This document shows, piece by piece, positions 32,293 to 41,567 of a stretch of 64,000 nucleotides of DNA; within the stretch, counting starts at the first letter, position 1; each line of letters begins with the position of its first letter. Position numbers and translations under genes: made by a program. The notes beneath the pieces are model-generated. The model was not told the DNA's origin. It made no database searches and saw only the letters and a program-made list of their open reading frames with translations. The DNA is from Blastococcus_B deserti (GTDB lineage: Bacteria > Actinomycetota > Actinomycetes > Mycobacteriales > Geodermatophilaceae), in contig NZ_JBHUHP010000016.1 in NCBI RefSeq assembly GCF_042682525.1, positions 186,001 to 250,000 on the forward strand, read 5' to 3'.

Positions 32293-32832
32293 GTGACCGA
32301 CCCATCGGCCAGCCTCCGGTTCTCCGATCGCAGAAGGCACGGTGCGTACGACGTGACCGACTCGAACGGCGTCGTCGCGCGCATCGCGGTCAGTCGGACC
32401 GGCACTCGCTTCGTCGTCACCGACGCCCGCGGCGCTCCTCTCTGCGTGGCACGGAGGAGCTGGTGGCGGCTGCCGACGCGATGGCATGCGACCGGACCGG
32501 ACGGCACGCCCCTGCTCATGGCGCGGACACGGGGCATCACCAGGACCTCCGCGGAGGTCCACCTCCAGCGCGGAGGTCGCCTCCTGGTACGAGGCAGCGC
32601 CTGGCGGCGCGACTTCCGCGTCACCGATGAGCACGGCGACGTCGTCCTGACCGCGGCCCCCCGATCATCGGCGTTGTCCTTGCGGCCGTACGACTACGCC
32701 GTCCAGCAGGTCCCCGGGAAGCTCCACGTGGCGGAGGTGGTCGCGATCGTCCACATCTGGCGCACGACCATGAAGGAGGAGTCAGCGACGGCATCCGTCG
32801 GCGCGCTCGCCGGCGCTGCCGCAACCCTGTAG
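32293..32832 (+). CDS. LURP-one/tubby-like fold protein, 179 aa
   Basis: Repeated short beta segments (YDVTDSNGVVARIAVS, FVVTDARGAPLCVARR, FRVTDEHGDVVLTA) followed by a C-terminal helix (VAEVVAIVHIWRTTMKEES) match the LURP-one-related/tubby C-terminal-like barrel around a central helix. Bacterial members are membrane-associated and poorly understood. GTG 32293 is chosen because AAAGGA lies seven bases upstream. The longer frame from 32137 has an unlikely Pro/Ala-rich leader. Confidence 0.65.
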   Translation: MTDPSASLRFSDRRRHGAYDVTDSNGVVARIAVSRTGTRFVVTDARGAPLCVARRSWWRLPTRWHATGPDGTPLLMARTRGITRTSAEVHLQRGGRLLVRGSAWRRDFRVTDEHGDVVLTAAPRSSALSLRPYDYAVQQVPGKLHVAEVVAIVHIWRTTMKEESATASVGALAGAAATL

Positions 32833-33634
32833 TCGACCGGGCACGCGGGACGCGGAGGTGCCGGATCGCAGGACGATGGCCGCGACGACGCTGCCCCGTT
32901 GCGGCCACGGGGCGCCCTGCCGCCGGTGAGCCGGTCAGCCGTCGGCCAGGCCAAGCAGCGGGGGGAGTGCCGACAGTGCGCGCCGGAGGTACGCATGCCT
33001 CGAAGACCTTGCCGTGAGCGGGGTGGATATCAGCGAACCCGGCCGCCTCGAGCCGCCGGTGCACGCCTGCCACCACGGCGCGTAGGTGGCCTCCATCGGC
33101 GTGGTGAGGTCCGGCTGTGGCCCGAGCCCGGTCGACCGGTCACCCCGGGCGGAAGTCCCCCCGCGATCTCGTAGTGGTATTCGGCGGCCATGCGCGCCAT
33201 CAGCTCGGGGTCGGGCTCCTCGTGCGGTATCGGCCCCGGGATCATCGCCGTCGCGGGCGAACCCATGTCGCGGAACTCCTGCCCTGGAAGAGGCCTGGTC
33301 CGCCAGCGGGCCGGGCGCGGACGCGGGGCTGCCCACCCGTCCCGGGGAACCAGCCGCCCGGCTGCCCGAGATCGGCGCTGGACCCATCCCGTCGGTGTGA
33401 CCAGGCGGACGGCTTGGGCAACTACCACCGCAGCGGTGCTGAGGCACCGGGGGCACACGCGGATCGACAGGCACACCGGGGGCCGCCCGGCCTCTCCACG
33501 GCGTGCTGCGATGCCGGTCCGCCAGCGAGACCCCTGCCTCCGCTGCACGCGTGATCGGTTCCGCATGGGCTGTATCCGTCGATCCGTCGCCGTGCTCCTC
33601 CGATCGACCCATCCGTCCCGCGGAAGGCGGTGCC
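32833..33634. other. Decayed stretch with regulator-like fragments
   Basis: On the minus strand, RAVVAGVHRRLEAAGFADIH and PAHGKVFEA (about 33085-33010) resemble the start of a MarR-type regulator. An ATG at 33266 opens a gene-like 45-residue stretch (PIPHEEPDPELMARMAAEYH) that loses coding character. The two are in different frames, suggesting a broken gene or genes. Nothing else is supported between the LURP-one gene and the holin gene. Confidence 0.35.
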
Positions 33635-34030
33635 ATGTCCGCACAGACTGTGTTCTCCCGTGCCTTCCTGATCGCGACCCTCGAGCGGGCGATCCGCTCC
33701 TTCGCCGCGTCGCTCGCCTCGCTCCTCACGGCAGCGGGGACCGGCCTGCTGCAGACCGACTGGGGCGAGAAGCTATCGGTCGCCGGCATGGCCGCGCTCG
33801 TCACCATCCTGCTGGCCGTCGGTGGCGGCACGTTCGGCAAGGGCGACGGGCCCTCGTTCACCGGCGAGGAGAAGCTCGACACCGAGAAGCAGTCGGCCGG
33901 ATCGCCCGCAGGGGATTCCGCGGTGGTCGCGGCTCCCACGGTCCCGGCTCCCCGGGTGCCGATGGCGCACGTCCCGCAGCAGGCCGGCCCGCGGGAGAGC
34001 CAGCGTGTCCCGGAGCCGCGGGTCAGCTGA
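33635..34030 (+). CDS. r1t-type phage holin, isolated, 131 aa
   Basis: Residues 8-70 (FLIATLERAIRSFAASLASL, LTAAGTGLLQTDWGEKLSVA, GMAALVTILLAV) match the actinophage r1t holin pattern: an amphipathic start, two membrane helices and a D-W turn. The tail is longer and more Pro/Lys-rich than in phage holins. Holins form membrane pores that release endolysin. No endolysin, capsid or tail gene is near, so it is an orphan, either a phage relic or a domesticated gene. A GGAAGG-like site precedes ATG 33635. Confidence 0.75.
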   Translation: MSAQTVFSRAFLIATLERAIRSFAASLASLLTAAGTGLLQTDWGEKLSVAGMAALVTILLAVGGGTFGKGDGPSFTGEEKLDTEKQSAGSPAGDSAVVAAPTVPAPRVPMAHVPQQAGPRESQRVPEPRVS

Positions 34031-34167
34031 GACTTCGGTCGCGCCGTCGGACAGGGAGACGGATGGCAGCCGGGTCAGGACTGGGTCGGCCACGCCAGCC
34101 AGGCCACCATGGCCGCCCCTGTCTCCACCACCACCTGGCGGCCGGAGCCTGACTCCCGGCGACGCGC

Positions 34168-35154
34168 TCAGTCCATGCGCGCGGGCAGGCCGAGCGTCTG
34201 GAAGAGACCGCTGCCGAGGTCGAGGAAGCTGGAGATGTGGGCGATCCGGCCGTCCTCCACCTCGAGCACGTGCAGCCCCCAGGGCTCGCGGCCGCCATTC
34301 CCGCTCGGCTTGTACTGGGCGAACGCCGGGGTCCCGTTGGCCGAGACCGGCACCAGCACGGAGTCCCGGCAGGCGGCCCCGGGGCCGAGCATCCAGGCGC
34401 CGATGTCGGCGGGGCCACGCAGCCACATCTCGAAGGGCGGCATGTGCTGGGTGGCGTCCTCGTGCAGCAGGCGCACGAAGGCGTCGATGTCGTAGCGCTC
34501 GAAGGCGTCCACGTACCGGGCGAGCAGCTCCCGGTCGTCGTCGCCTAGCGGGGGGCGGGGCTCCGGCACGCCCCCGACCGAGGCCAAGGTCGCCCGGGCA
34601 CGCTGCAGCGCGCTGTTGACCGAGGCCACGGTCGTGTCGAGGAGCTGGGCCACCTCGTCGGCCTTCCACCGCAGCACCTCGCGGAGGATGAGGACGGCGC
34701 GCTGGCGCGGCGGCAGGTGTTGCAGCGCGGCGACGAACGCCAGCCGCACCGACTCCCTCGCCACGGCGCGCTCCGCGGGGTCGCCGTCCTCCGGGAGCAC
34801 CTGCCGGTCGAGCATCGGCTCGATCCACGCCGTGCCCGGCCGCCGGGCGGCGAGAGAGGACTCCACCGGCTGCCAGGGTGACCCGGACAGGTCCATCGGC
34901 AGTGCGCGCCGCTGCCGGCCGGAGAGCTGGTCGAGGCAGACGTTGGTGGCGATCCGGTACAGCCACGACCGCAGCGCCGACCGGCCCTCGAAGTCGGCCA
35001 GTCCGCGCCAGGCCCGCACCATCGTCTCCTGCACGGCGTCCTCGGCGTCGAAGGCCGATCCGAGCATGCGGTAGCAGTAGCCGGTCAGCTCGCGGCGGTG
35101 CTCGAGCAGCCGCGGGTCGAGCTGATCGGTGGGTCCGATCGCGACACTGGTCAC
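34168..35154 (-). CDS. ECF sigma factor with C-terminal SnoaL-like domain (SigG type), 328 aa
   Basis: Region 2 includes LTGYCYRMLGSAFDAEDAVQ, ETMVRAWRGL and LRSWLYRIATNVCLDQL. Region 4 includes LPPRQRAVLILREVLRWKAD and TTVASVNSALQRARATL. A C-terminal SnoaL/NTF2-like domain (about residues 200-328) replaces a separate anti-sigma factor, as in SigG and SigJ-like ECF groups. GTG 35154 is chosen for its GGAGAGG site. The loop MPPFEMWLRGPADI is typical of this subgroup. The target promoters are unknown. Confidence 0.88.
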   Translation of the reverse strand: MTSVAIGPTDQLDPRLLEHRRELTGYCYRMLGSAFDAEDAVQETMVRAWRGLADFEGRSALRSWLYRIATNVCLDQLSGRQRRALPMDLSGSPWQPVESSLAARRPGTAWIEPMLDRQVLPEDGDPAERAVARESVRLAFVAALQHLPPRQRAVLILREVLRWKADEVAQLLDTTVASVNSALQRARATLASVGGVPEPRPPLGDDDRELLARYVDAFERYDIDAFVRLLHEDATQHMPPFEMWLRGPADIGAWMLGPGAACRDSVLVPVSANGTPAFAQYKPSGNGGREPWGLHVLEVEDGRIAHISSFLDLGSGLFQTLGLPARMD

Positions 35155-35227
35155 CTGGCACCTCTCCTCCGGTCGACGTGCGCGCCAGCACACCACAGGA
35201 CGCCGACGATTCGGGAGGGCCCGGGAC

Positions 35228-36907
35228 CTACTGGTAGGTGATCAGGTCCGGCCGCGGGCTCACCTCGGCCATGGTCTGCTCGGGCGTGAGCATCGGCGCG
35301 TCCTCGTCGTAGAAGTTCTTCCAGCCCCAGAACACCCCGGCCGGCGGGTTCTGGTGCAGCGCACGCCAGGTGGCCTGCTTGTCCCCCTGCGAGCCCTGGC
35401 CGTCGGCGTGGATCATGACCGCGAGCTCGTCGCGCGAGGTGTCCAGCCGCTCCCGGCCGTCGATCATCCGCAGCTGGAACTGGTGCAGGACCAGCAGTTT
35501 CTGCGGCAGTGCCCGCTCCCGCGTGAGATCGGCCAGCCAGGCGCCCACCTGGTTCACCTCGTCGACGCCCACGGAGCCGACCTGCGTGAGGTGCACCCCG
35601 TCGGGCGGGAGGCGCCACTCCGGGTCCAGCGCCAGGCCGACGTGCGGCAGCTCCAGCAGCTCCTGGTACCGCTGCGCCTGGGTGAGGAAGTCGGTGCGCC
35701 CCGGCTGGAGGTCGAGGACGACGTACAGGCCCGCCTCCCCCGCGGCCTGGACCCACGGTCTCAGGTCCGCCACCTCGGCCTCGGCGGAGTAGTTCCCGTC
35801 CTCGCCGGGAGCCGACGACGCGACGGTCGCGATGATCTCGAACGCCGGGACGACGGGGTCCTCCACCAGGGCCTCGAACGGCGCGGCATGAGCCCGGGCG
35901 CGCTCGATGGCGGCCGCGACGTCCTGCTCACCGAGGACACCCAGCGCGGCCGTGCCGGGATGGCCGTACAGAGCTACCAGCAGCCGTCCCGGGAACAGCA
36001 CCTGGCCACCCCCCGGCAGCTGCGTGCCGCCGGCCGCCGTCCGGACCTTCCAGTCCAGGCCGTCCTCGGCGTCGAACCCCGCGCCCAGGGCGACCACCGC
36101 CTCGGGACGGGCCCAGGCAACCTGGGAGAGGGCGGCGATGGCCTCGGGGGAGGCTCTCGGATCGGTCTCGCCACTGGTCAGCGCCACCGCCGCACCGGCG
36201 GCGCGAGCGGTGGCGAGGGCGGCCGTCGAGGCGGCCTCGCCCGTGGACAGGACGACGGTCCGGGCGAGTGGTTCGGCGCGGCGCACGCCGGGCAGCGACG
36301 CGTCGCCCGGCGCCGCGGCCGACGTCGCCGGCGCCTCCACGGTCAGCGCCACGGGGGCGGCCGGGTCCAGCGCCGCCACGGTGCGCGGGTCGTTGCGGGT
36401 GGACACCGGGTCCGAGGGCTCGAACGCCAGCCCGGTGACGGTCTCGACGGCCGCGGGGTCGGCCGGGACGGCGATGACGTCCGGCCCTCCTCCACCGGGG
36501 CCGCCGACGGTGAGGGTGCCGTCGGCCTCGCCCACCGCGAGCACCGTTCCGGCGCCCAGCCGCCCCACCTCCCCGGCCAGGAGGTCCGGCGGCCCGCCGC
36601 CCGCCGGCTCGAGGAGGAGCGGCACGCCGAGGCCGACCGCGGCCGATGCGGCGAGCAGCGTGCCGGCGCGGTCGCCGTCGCGGGCCACCACCACGACCGG
36701 CGCGCGGTCGAACAGCACGGCGCTCATGGTCACCGCCGAGACGACCGGATCGGTGTCCGCGACGACGGTCAGGGGTTCATCCGGTGTGGACGTGACCACC
36801 GGGCGTTCCGGTTCCCGGCGCGCGGGCTCCGGATCGCCGGCGAACGAGGTGCACCCGCCGGACAGCAGCGCGAGCACCAGCGCGACCGGCAGGCCGCGGA
36901 TCCGCAC
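35228..36907 (-). CDS. Large actinobacterial lipoprotein of unknown function, 559 aa
   Basis: A signal peptide ends at lipobox LLSGGC with Cys19 lipidated, so it is anchored on the outer face. Residues 45-300 contain repeated segments such as LLAGEVGRLGAGTVLAVGEA and VAWARPEAVVALGAGFDAED that resemble cell-wall-binding repeat 2-like folds. The C-terminal 230 residues look like a TIM-barrel-type domain (GLYVVLDLQPGRTDFLTQAQ, VGLALDPEWRL). The C-terminal domain may be hydrolytic, but no catalytic pair can be assigned. GTG 36907 has GGAGG six bases upstream. Confidence 0.75.
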   Translation of the reverse strand: MRIRGLPVALVLALLSGGCTSFAGDPEPARREPERPVVTSTPDEPLTVVADTDPVVSAVTMSAVLFDRAPVVVVARDGDRAGTLLAASAAVGLGVPLLLEPAGGGPPDLLAGEVGRLGAGTVLAVGEADGTLTVGGPGGGGPDVIAVPADPAAVETVTGLAFEPSDPVSTRNDPRTVAALDPAAPVALTVEAPATSAAAPGDASLPGVRRAEPLARTVVLSTGEAASTAALATARAAGAAVALTSGETDPRASPEAIAALSQVAWARPEAVVALGAGFDAEDGLDWKVRTAAGGTQLPGGGQVLFPGRLLVALYGHPGTAALGVLGEQDVAAAIERARAHAAPFEALVEDPVVPAFEIIATVASSAPGEDGNYSAEAEVADLRPWVQAAGEAGLYVVLDLQPGRTDFLTQAQRYQELLELPHVGLALDPEWRLPPDGVHLTQVGSVGVDEVNQVGAWLADLTRERALPQKLLVLHQFQLRMIDGRERLDTSRDELAVMIHADGQGSQGDKQATWRALHQNPPAGVFWGWKNFYDEDAPMLTPEQTMAEVSPRPDLITYQ

Positions 36908-37103
36908 GAGGCACCTCCCCCTCGGCACGCCGGCGCGGCGGGAGCACCACGACGGCGGAGCCGTGCCCGAACACTAGGGCCGGCACCCCGCGGAGTCCGG
37001 ACTTCGTCGCGCGCGGCCACGAGCATGCCGAGCGGAGACGAGCAGCCGGCGGGACGGGTTCCGCGGTCGGTGCGCTGGGTCGTTCCCACCTCCGGCGCCT
37101 GGA

Positions 37104-37535
37104 CTACCTGCGCGGTTCGTCCGGGGCGCGGCCCAGCGCTCGCTCCAGGTTGCCGACCATCCGGCTCAGGACGCCGATCGTCTGCTCGTACTCCTGGGCG
37201 GACACCCCCTCGGCCACCAGCCGGCGGACCCGCCCCACCGCCGTGGCGACCCGCTCGTGCGCGGAGCGGCCCGCCGCGGTGAGCGCGACACCGTCGGCCC
37301 CGCGTCGCGCCCAGCCCCGGTCGACGAGGTCGTCGACGACGGCACCGACGTCGCCGGCGAAGTCCGCGAGGGCCGACCGCAGCTCCTCCTCCCGGCCGGC
37401 GCCCTCCGCGAGGGAGTGCAGCACCTGCCAGTGCCGGCGGGTGAGGCCCTCCGTGGCGAGCCCGGAGTCGAGGGTCTGCTCGAGCAGCCTGTCGAGCCGC
37501 TTCACCCACCAGCCGATCGGCCGCTGCCGCTCCAT
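37104..37535 (-). CDS. MarR-family regulator, 143 aa
   Basis: The winged helix region is seen as LTRRHWQVLHSLAEGAGREE, then VDDLVDRGWARRGADGVALT with the wing, flanked by long dimer helices. It is divergent from the Eis-like acetyltransferase gene across a 70-bp space, the usual arrangement for MarR control of a neighbour. No clear palindrome stands out there. The inducer is unknown. Confidence 0.85.
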   Translation of the reverse strand: MERQRPIGWWVKRLDRLLEQTLDSGLATEGLTRRHWQVLHSLAEGAGREEELRSALADFAGDVGAVVDDLVDRGWARRGADGVALTAAGRSAHERVATAVGRVRRLVAEGVSAQEYEQTIGVLSRMVGNLERALGRAPDEPRR

Positions 37536-37605
37536 GCCGCGATCCTGGCGGTGGGGTCCGACAACTCGTTGGCGCGACGTCGGACCGGCCCGGTAGACAC
37601 CTCCC

Positions 37606-38850
37606 GTGGCCGACGACCTCGCTTCCTGGCTCCGTCCCGCGACGGCGGAGGACTGGCCGGAGTTCCTGCAGGCGATGGTGGGTGCCTTCGGCGAGACGCC
37701 GACCGGTCCCTACCTCGACACCCCGCCCCCGGTCGCGGAGCTCGACCGGTCGCTCGGGCTGTGGGACCGCGGCCGCGTGGTGGCCACCTCCGGCATCTAC
37801 AGCCGCGTCCTCACCGTGCCCGGGGCTGTCGTCCCGTGCGCGGGCATCACCTGGGTGACCGTCGCGCCCACCCACCGCCGACGGGGCGTCCTCACCGCTA
37901 TCATGCGCCGCCAGCTCACCGAGCTGCACGAGCAGCAGCGCGAGCCGGTCGCCGCGCTGTGGGCGTCGGAGTACCCCATCTACGGCCGGTTCGGCTACGC
38001 CCCGGCGACCGCGCGGACGGAGCTCACCGGGCGGACCGAGCGGCTGCGGCTGCGACCGGGCACCGACCTCGGCACCGGCCGGGTGGACGTCGTCGGCGAG
38101 GACGCCTACCGGGCCGCCGCTCCCCGGCTGCACGAGTCGGTGCGCCGGTTCGTGCCGGGCAACCTCGCGCGCGACGACCGCTGGTGGGACCGGCTGCTGC
38201 GCGACGAGCCCGAGCACCGCAACGGCGCGACCGCCCGCCGGTACCTGCTGCACACCGGGGACGACGGCGCCGTCAGCGGTTACGCGGCGTATCGGCTGAC
38301 CGCGGGGTGGACCGACACGGGGGAAGCCGACGCCACGCTGACCGTCGAGGAGGTCCGGGCCGCCAGCACCCCCGCCTACGCCGCCCTCTGGCAGGTCCTG
38401 CTCTCCATCGACCTGGTTCGCACGGTGCGCCTACGGGGGGCCTCGCCCGCTGACGCGATCCGGCACCTGGTCACCGACGGCCGCGCCCTGACCGGTCCGA
38501 TCAGGGACGCCCTGTGGGTGCGGCTGGTCGACGTCGACCGGGCCCTGGCCGCCCGGCGCTACCCCGCGCCGATCGACCTGGTGATCGAGGTGCGGGACGA
38601 GGTCTGCCCCTGGAACGCCGGCCGCTGGCGGCTGGCCGGCCATCCCGCCGGCGGCTACTGCGGGCGCACCGACCTCGATCCCGACCTGGTGCTGGGCATC
38701 GAGGAGCTCTCGGCGGCCTACCTGGGCGGGACGTCGCTGGCCACCCTGCAGGCCTCCGGCCGGGTGACCGAAGTGAGCCCCGGTGCGGTGACCCTGGCGG
38801 CCACGGCGTTCGGCTGGCCGGTCACCCCCTGGTGCCCCGACGAGTTCTAG
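37606..38850 (+). CDS. Eis-like GNAT acetyltransferase, 414 aa
   Basis: It has the two-GNAT plus sterol-carrier-protein layout of Eis. The first domain contains WVTVAPTHRRRGVLTAIMRR (acetyl-CoA loop R-R-x-G/R-x-x) and WASEYPIYGRFGYAPATART. The last 100 residues resemble the SCP-like domain and end in the carboxylate PDEF, equivalent to the catalytic C-terminus of Eis. Eis enzymes acetylate amines, including aminoglycosides. GTG start at 37606. It ends tail-to-tail with the next gene, the two stops overlapping. Confidence 0.88.
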   Translation: MADDLASWLRPATAEDWPEFLQAMVGAFGETPTGPYLDTPPPVAELDRSLGLWDRGRVVATSGIYSRVLTVPGAVVPCAGITWVTVAPTHRRRGVLTAIMRRQLTELHEQQREPVAALWASEYPIYGRFGYAPATARTELTGRTERLRLRPGTDLGTGRVDVVGEDAYRAAAPRLHESVRRFVPGNLARDDRWWDRLLRDEPEHRNGATARRYLLHTGDDGAVSGYAAYRLTAGWTDTGEADATLTVEEVRAASTPAYAALWQVLLSIDLVRTVRLRGASPADAIRHLVTDGRALTGPIRDALWVRLVDVDRALAARRYPAPIDLVIEVRDEVCPWNAGRWRLAGHPAGGYCGRTDLDPDLVLGIEELSAAYLGGTSLATLQASGRVTEVSPGAVTLAATAFGWPVTPWCPDEF

Positions 38851-39426
38851 CCGCTGTCCCCGGCCGGGGTCATCGCGTAGGTCCACGCGGTGCGGCGCGG
38901 CCGGCCGGGCAGGTCGGCCCGCCCGGTCGCCCAGAGCAGCACGGCCATGGGCTCGGCTCCGGGGTCGGTGCCCGGGAAGAGCCGGGCCAGGACGGCGGCG
39001 GCGACGTCGGTGGGCGGGGACCAGGCGAGACCGACCGCGTCGGCGACGTCGGTGCCGTGCACGAGCAGCTCGGCGCAGCCGATCGCCGCGAAGCCCGTGG
39101 CATCGGCGACCCCGTGGAGTGCCAGCCGCGCTCGTCCGGGCCGGCCGCGTCGACGGTCCGGGCCAGCACCTCTCCGCAGGCCGCCACGCTCGCGGCCACG
39201 GTGGCCAGGGAGGCCGGCGGCCGGGGAACAAGGTCGGCCGGGCTGACCTCGGCGGGCCCGGCCGCCAGGTCGTGGGCGTACCAGGCCAGACAGCTGACCA
39301 GGTGCTGGGCCACGCCGGTGACCGACGTCCCCATGACCGGCACGGGAAGGTCGCCGTCGGGGATCCGGTCGAGCAGCTGCCGGGCAGCGGTGACCGAGGT
39401 CCGGAGGGCGGCGCCGTCCGGTGGGG

Positions 39427-39430
<4 letters not shown>
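38847..39430 (-). pseudogene. TIGR03086/DinB-like (mycothiol-dependent isomerase-type) gene, frameshifted
   Basis: From ATG 39430 one frame gives LRTSVTAARQLLDRIPDGDL and VTGVAQHLVSCLAWYAHDLA, the helix bundle and metal-His motif of the maleylpyruvate-isomerase N-terminal domain. Near 39110 the coding frame changes; the continuation AAIGCAELLVHGTDVADAVG and LFPGTDPGAEPMAVLLWATG finishes the protein at 38847. A single base change would restore about 193 residues, so this may be a sequencing error rather than true decay. The start overlaps the rpiB stop, showing co-transcription. Confidence 0.7.
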
Positions 39431-39918
<488 letters not shown>

Positions 39919-39944
39919 GGCCGCGAGTCTGTCAGGCTGCCGCG

Positions 39945-40616
39945 GTGGCGGTGCTGGGTGTCGACGGGTGGCGTGGCGCCTGGGTGGGCGCCCGCCTCGA
40001 GGGCCGCTCGGTCACCCTGCTGGCACTGCCGGACGTCGCCACCGTGCTGGCCGTCCCCGACGTCGACCTGGTCGCCATCGACATGCCGATCGGGCTGCCG
40101 GAGGCCGGTGTCCGGGCCTGCGACGTGGCGGCCCGTCGTCTGCTGGGCCCCGCGGGCAGCGCCGTCTTCCCGACGCCGGTCCGCGCGGTGCTGGCGACCG
40201 ACGACTACGCGGAGGCCCGTGCGATCTCCCGCCGGGTCACCGATCCCCCGCGGGCCCCCTCCGCGCAGGCGTTCCGGCTGGTGAAGGCGATCCGGGCGCT
40301 CGACGAGGCACTGGGCGACCCACCGAGCGAGCGGGTCGTCGAGGTCCATCCCGAGCTGTCGTTCCGCGCCCTCGATGCCGGCGTCCGGGACCGGAAGGGG
40401 ACGGCACGGGGCACGGTCCAGCGGCTGGGCGCGCTCGGCGCCGTGATGGCTGTCGAGGACGCCCTGGCCGCGGCGCCGCCGGGCGTTCCGCTCGTCGACG
40501 CCCTCGATGCGTGCGCCGCCGCCTGGTCGGCCCAGCGGCTGGCCCGCGGCCGGGGCGAGTGCGTCGGCGACGGCACCGTCGTTGCGCGCCGCCGTCCCCT
40601 GCGCATCTGCTGGTGA
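39945..40616 (+). CDS. DUF429-family protein, 223 aa
   Basis: It begins VLGVDGWRGAWVGARLEG and continues DLVAIDMPIGLPEAG, then ARRLLGPAGSAVFPTPVRAV, all hallmark segments of DUF429. The D-x-x and I-D-x-P-x-G residues suggest an RNase H-like fold nucleotide- or metal-dependent enzyme. The function is not known. It is divergent from rpiB with only a short gap and ends before a pair of palindromes. Confidence 0.85.
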   Translation: MAVLGVDGWRGAWVGARLEGRSVTLLALPDVATVLAVPDVDLVAIDMPIGLPEAGVRACDVAARRLLGPAGSAVFPTPVRAVLATDDYAEARAISRRVTDPPRAPSAQAFRLVKAIRALDEALGDPPSERVVEVHPELSFRALDAGVRDRKGTARGTVQRLGALGAVMAVEDALAAAPPGVPLVDALDACAAAWSAQRLARGRGECVGDGTVVARRRPLRICW

Positions 40617-40624
40617 GCCCCCCT

Positions 40625-40681
40625 CCCGCTTTCTGTACAGAAAGCGGGGCACGCACGCGCAGCTTTCGGTACCGAAAGCTG
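40625..40681. terminator. Two GTAC-centred perfect palindromes between convergent genes
   Basis: CCCGCTTTCT-GTAC-AGAAAGCGGG (40625-40648) and CAGCTTTCG-GTAC-CGAAAGCTG (40660-40681) share a CTTTC-N-GTAC-N-GAAAG core. Each can fold as a 9-10 bp stem with a GTAC loop. They lie between the convergent DUF429 and SDR genes and could act as a bidirectional terminator or as protein-binding palindromes. Confidence 0.65.
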
Positions 40682-40686
40682 GGGGG

Positions 40687-41442
40687 TCAGGTGAGGCGGC
40701 GGACGACGGAGAGCGGCAGGACGCGCAGGAGCCCGGCGATGGGCCGCCACGGCCACGCGGGCACGTAGGCGCGCACCGGCTCCCGCTCGACGGCGGCCGT
40801 CAGGGCGTCCACCCCGGTGTCGAGGTCGACGGTGAAGGGACCCCGGCGCCCGACGTTGATGTCGGTGGCGATGTAGCCGGGCAGGATCGTCGTCACGGCG
40901 ATCCCGCTGCCCCAGACGTCGCAGCGGATGCCCTCGGCGAGCGAGTTGACGGCGGCCTTGCTGGCGCCGTAGGCCGTCCGGGTCTCGCGCATGCCGCGGA
41001 CGCTGGCGACCGACGAGATCAGCACCAGGTGCCCGGCGCCCTGCGCGCGGAAGACCTCCATCGCGGCCTCGCACTGCGCGTGCGCGCCGAGCACGTTGGT
41101 GTGCAGGACGGCGCGGTTGGCCTCCGCCTTGCCGGTGCCGACCGACGCCCCCTTGCCGATGCCCGCGTTGACCACGAACCGGTCCAGCCCGCCCAGCCGC
41201 GCGACCAGCTCCGGGACGACGGTGGCCACGGAGTCGGGATCGTCGACGTCCATCCCCGCCGTCTCCACCCGGATGCCGGGGTGGGCCGTCAGCAGCTCCT
41301 GACGGAGCGCGTCGAGGCGGTCGGTGCGCCGCGCGGCGAGGGCCAGGTCGCGGCCCATGGCGGCGAACCGCCGGGCCATGCCCTCGCCCAGGCCGGAGCT
41401 GGCGCCGGTGATCAGGATGCGCTGGCGGACGGGGTGCGGCAC
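40687..41442 (-). CDS. Short-chain dehydrogenase/reductase, 251 aa
   Basis: A classical SDR: cofactor motif ILITGASSGLGEG, NAG motif VVNAGIGKGA, catalytic Ser in LVLISSVAS and the Tyr-Lys pair in TAYGASKAAVNSLAEG. The basic residue after the second strand (AARRTDRL) favours NADP(H). Start GTG 41442, with no strong ribosome-binding site. The C-terminus extends past the core with a hydrophobic, possibly membrane-associated end (WPWRPIAGLLRVLPLSVV). The substrate is unknown. Confidence 0.88.
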   Translation of the reverse strand: MPHPVRQRILITGASSGLGEGMARRFAAMGRDLALAARRTDRLDALRQELLTAHPGIRVETAGMDVDDPDSVATVVPELVARLGGLDRFVVNAGIGKGASVGTGKAEANRAVLHTNVLGAHAQCEAAMEVFRAQGAGHLVLISSVASVRGMRETRTAYGASKAAVNSLAEGIRCDVWGSGIAVTTILPGYIATDINVGRRGPFTVDLDTGVDALTAAVEREPVRAYVPAWPWRPIAGLLRVLPLSVVRRLT

Positions 41443-41567
41443 GCGGCCAGCATGCCGCACGGCGTTCCCCGGCCGACCACCTCGTGCTCGGGCGGTCGCC
41501 GGCTGCCGCACCGGACGCGGACGGAGGGCCAGGGCGGAGAGCGCTGCGCCCTGGCCCTCCCCGCGCG

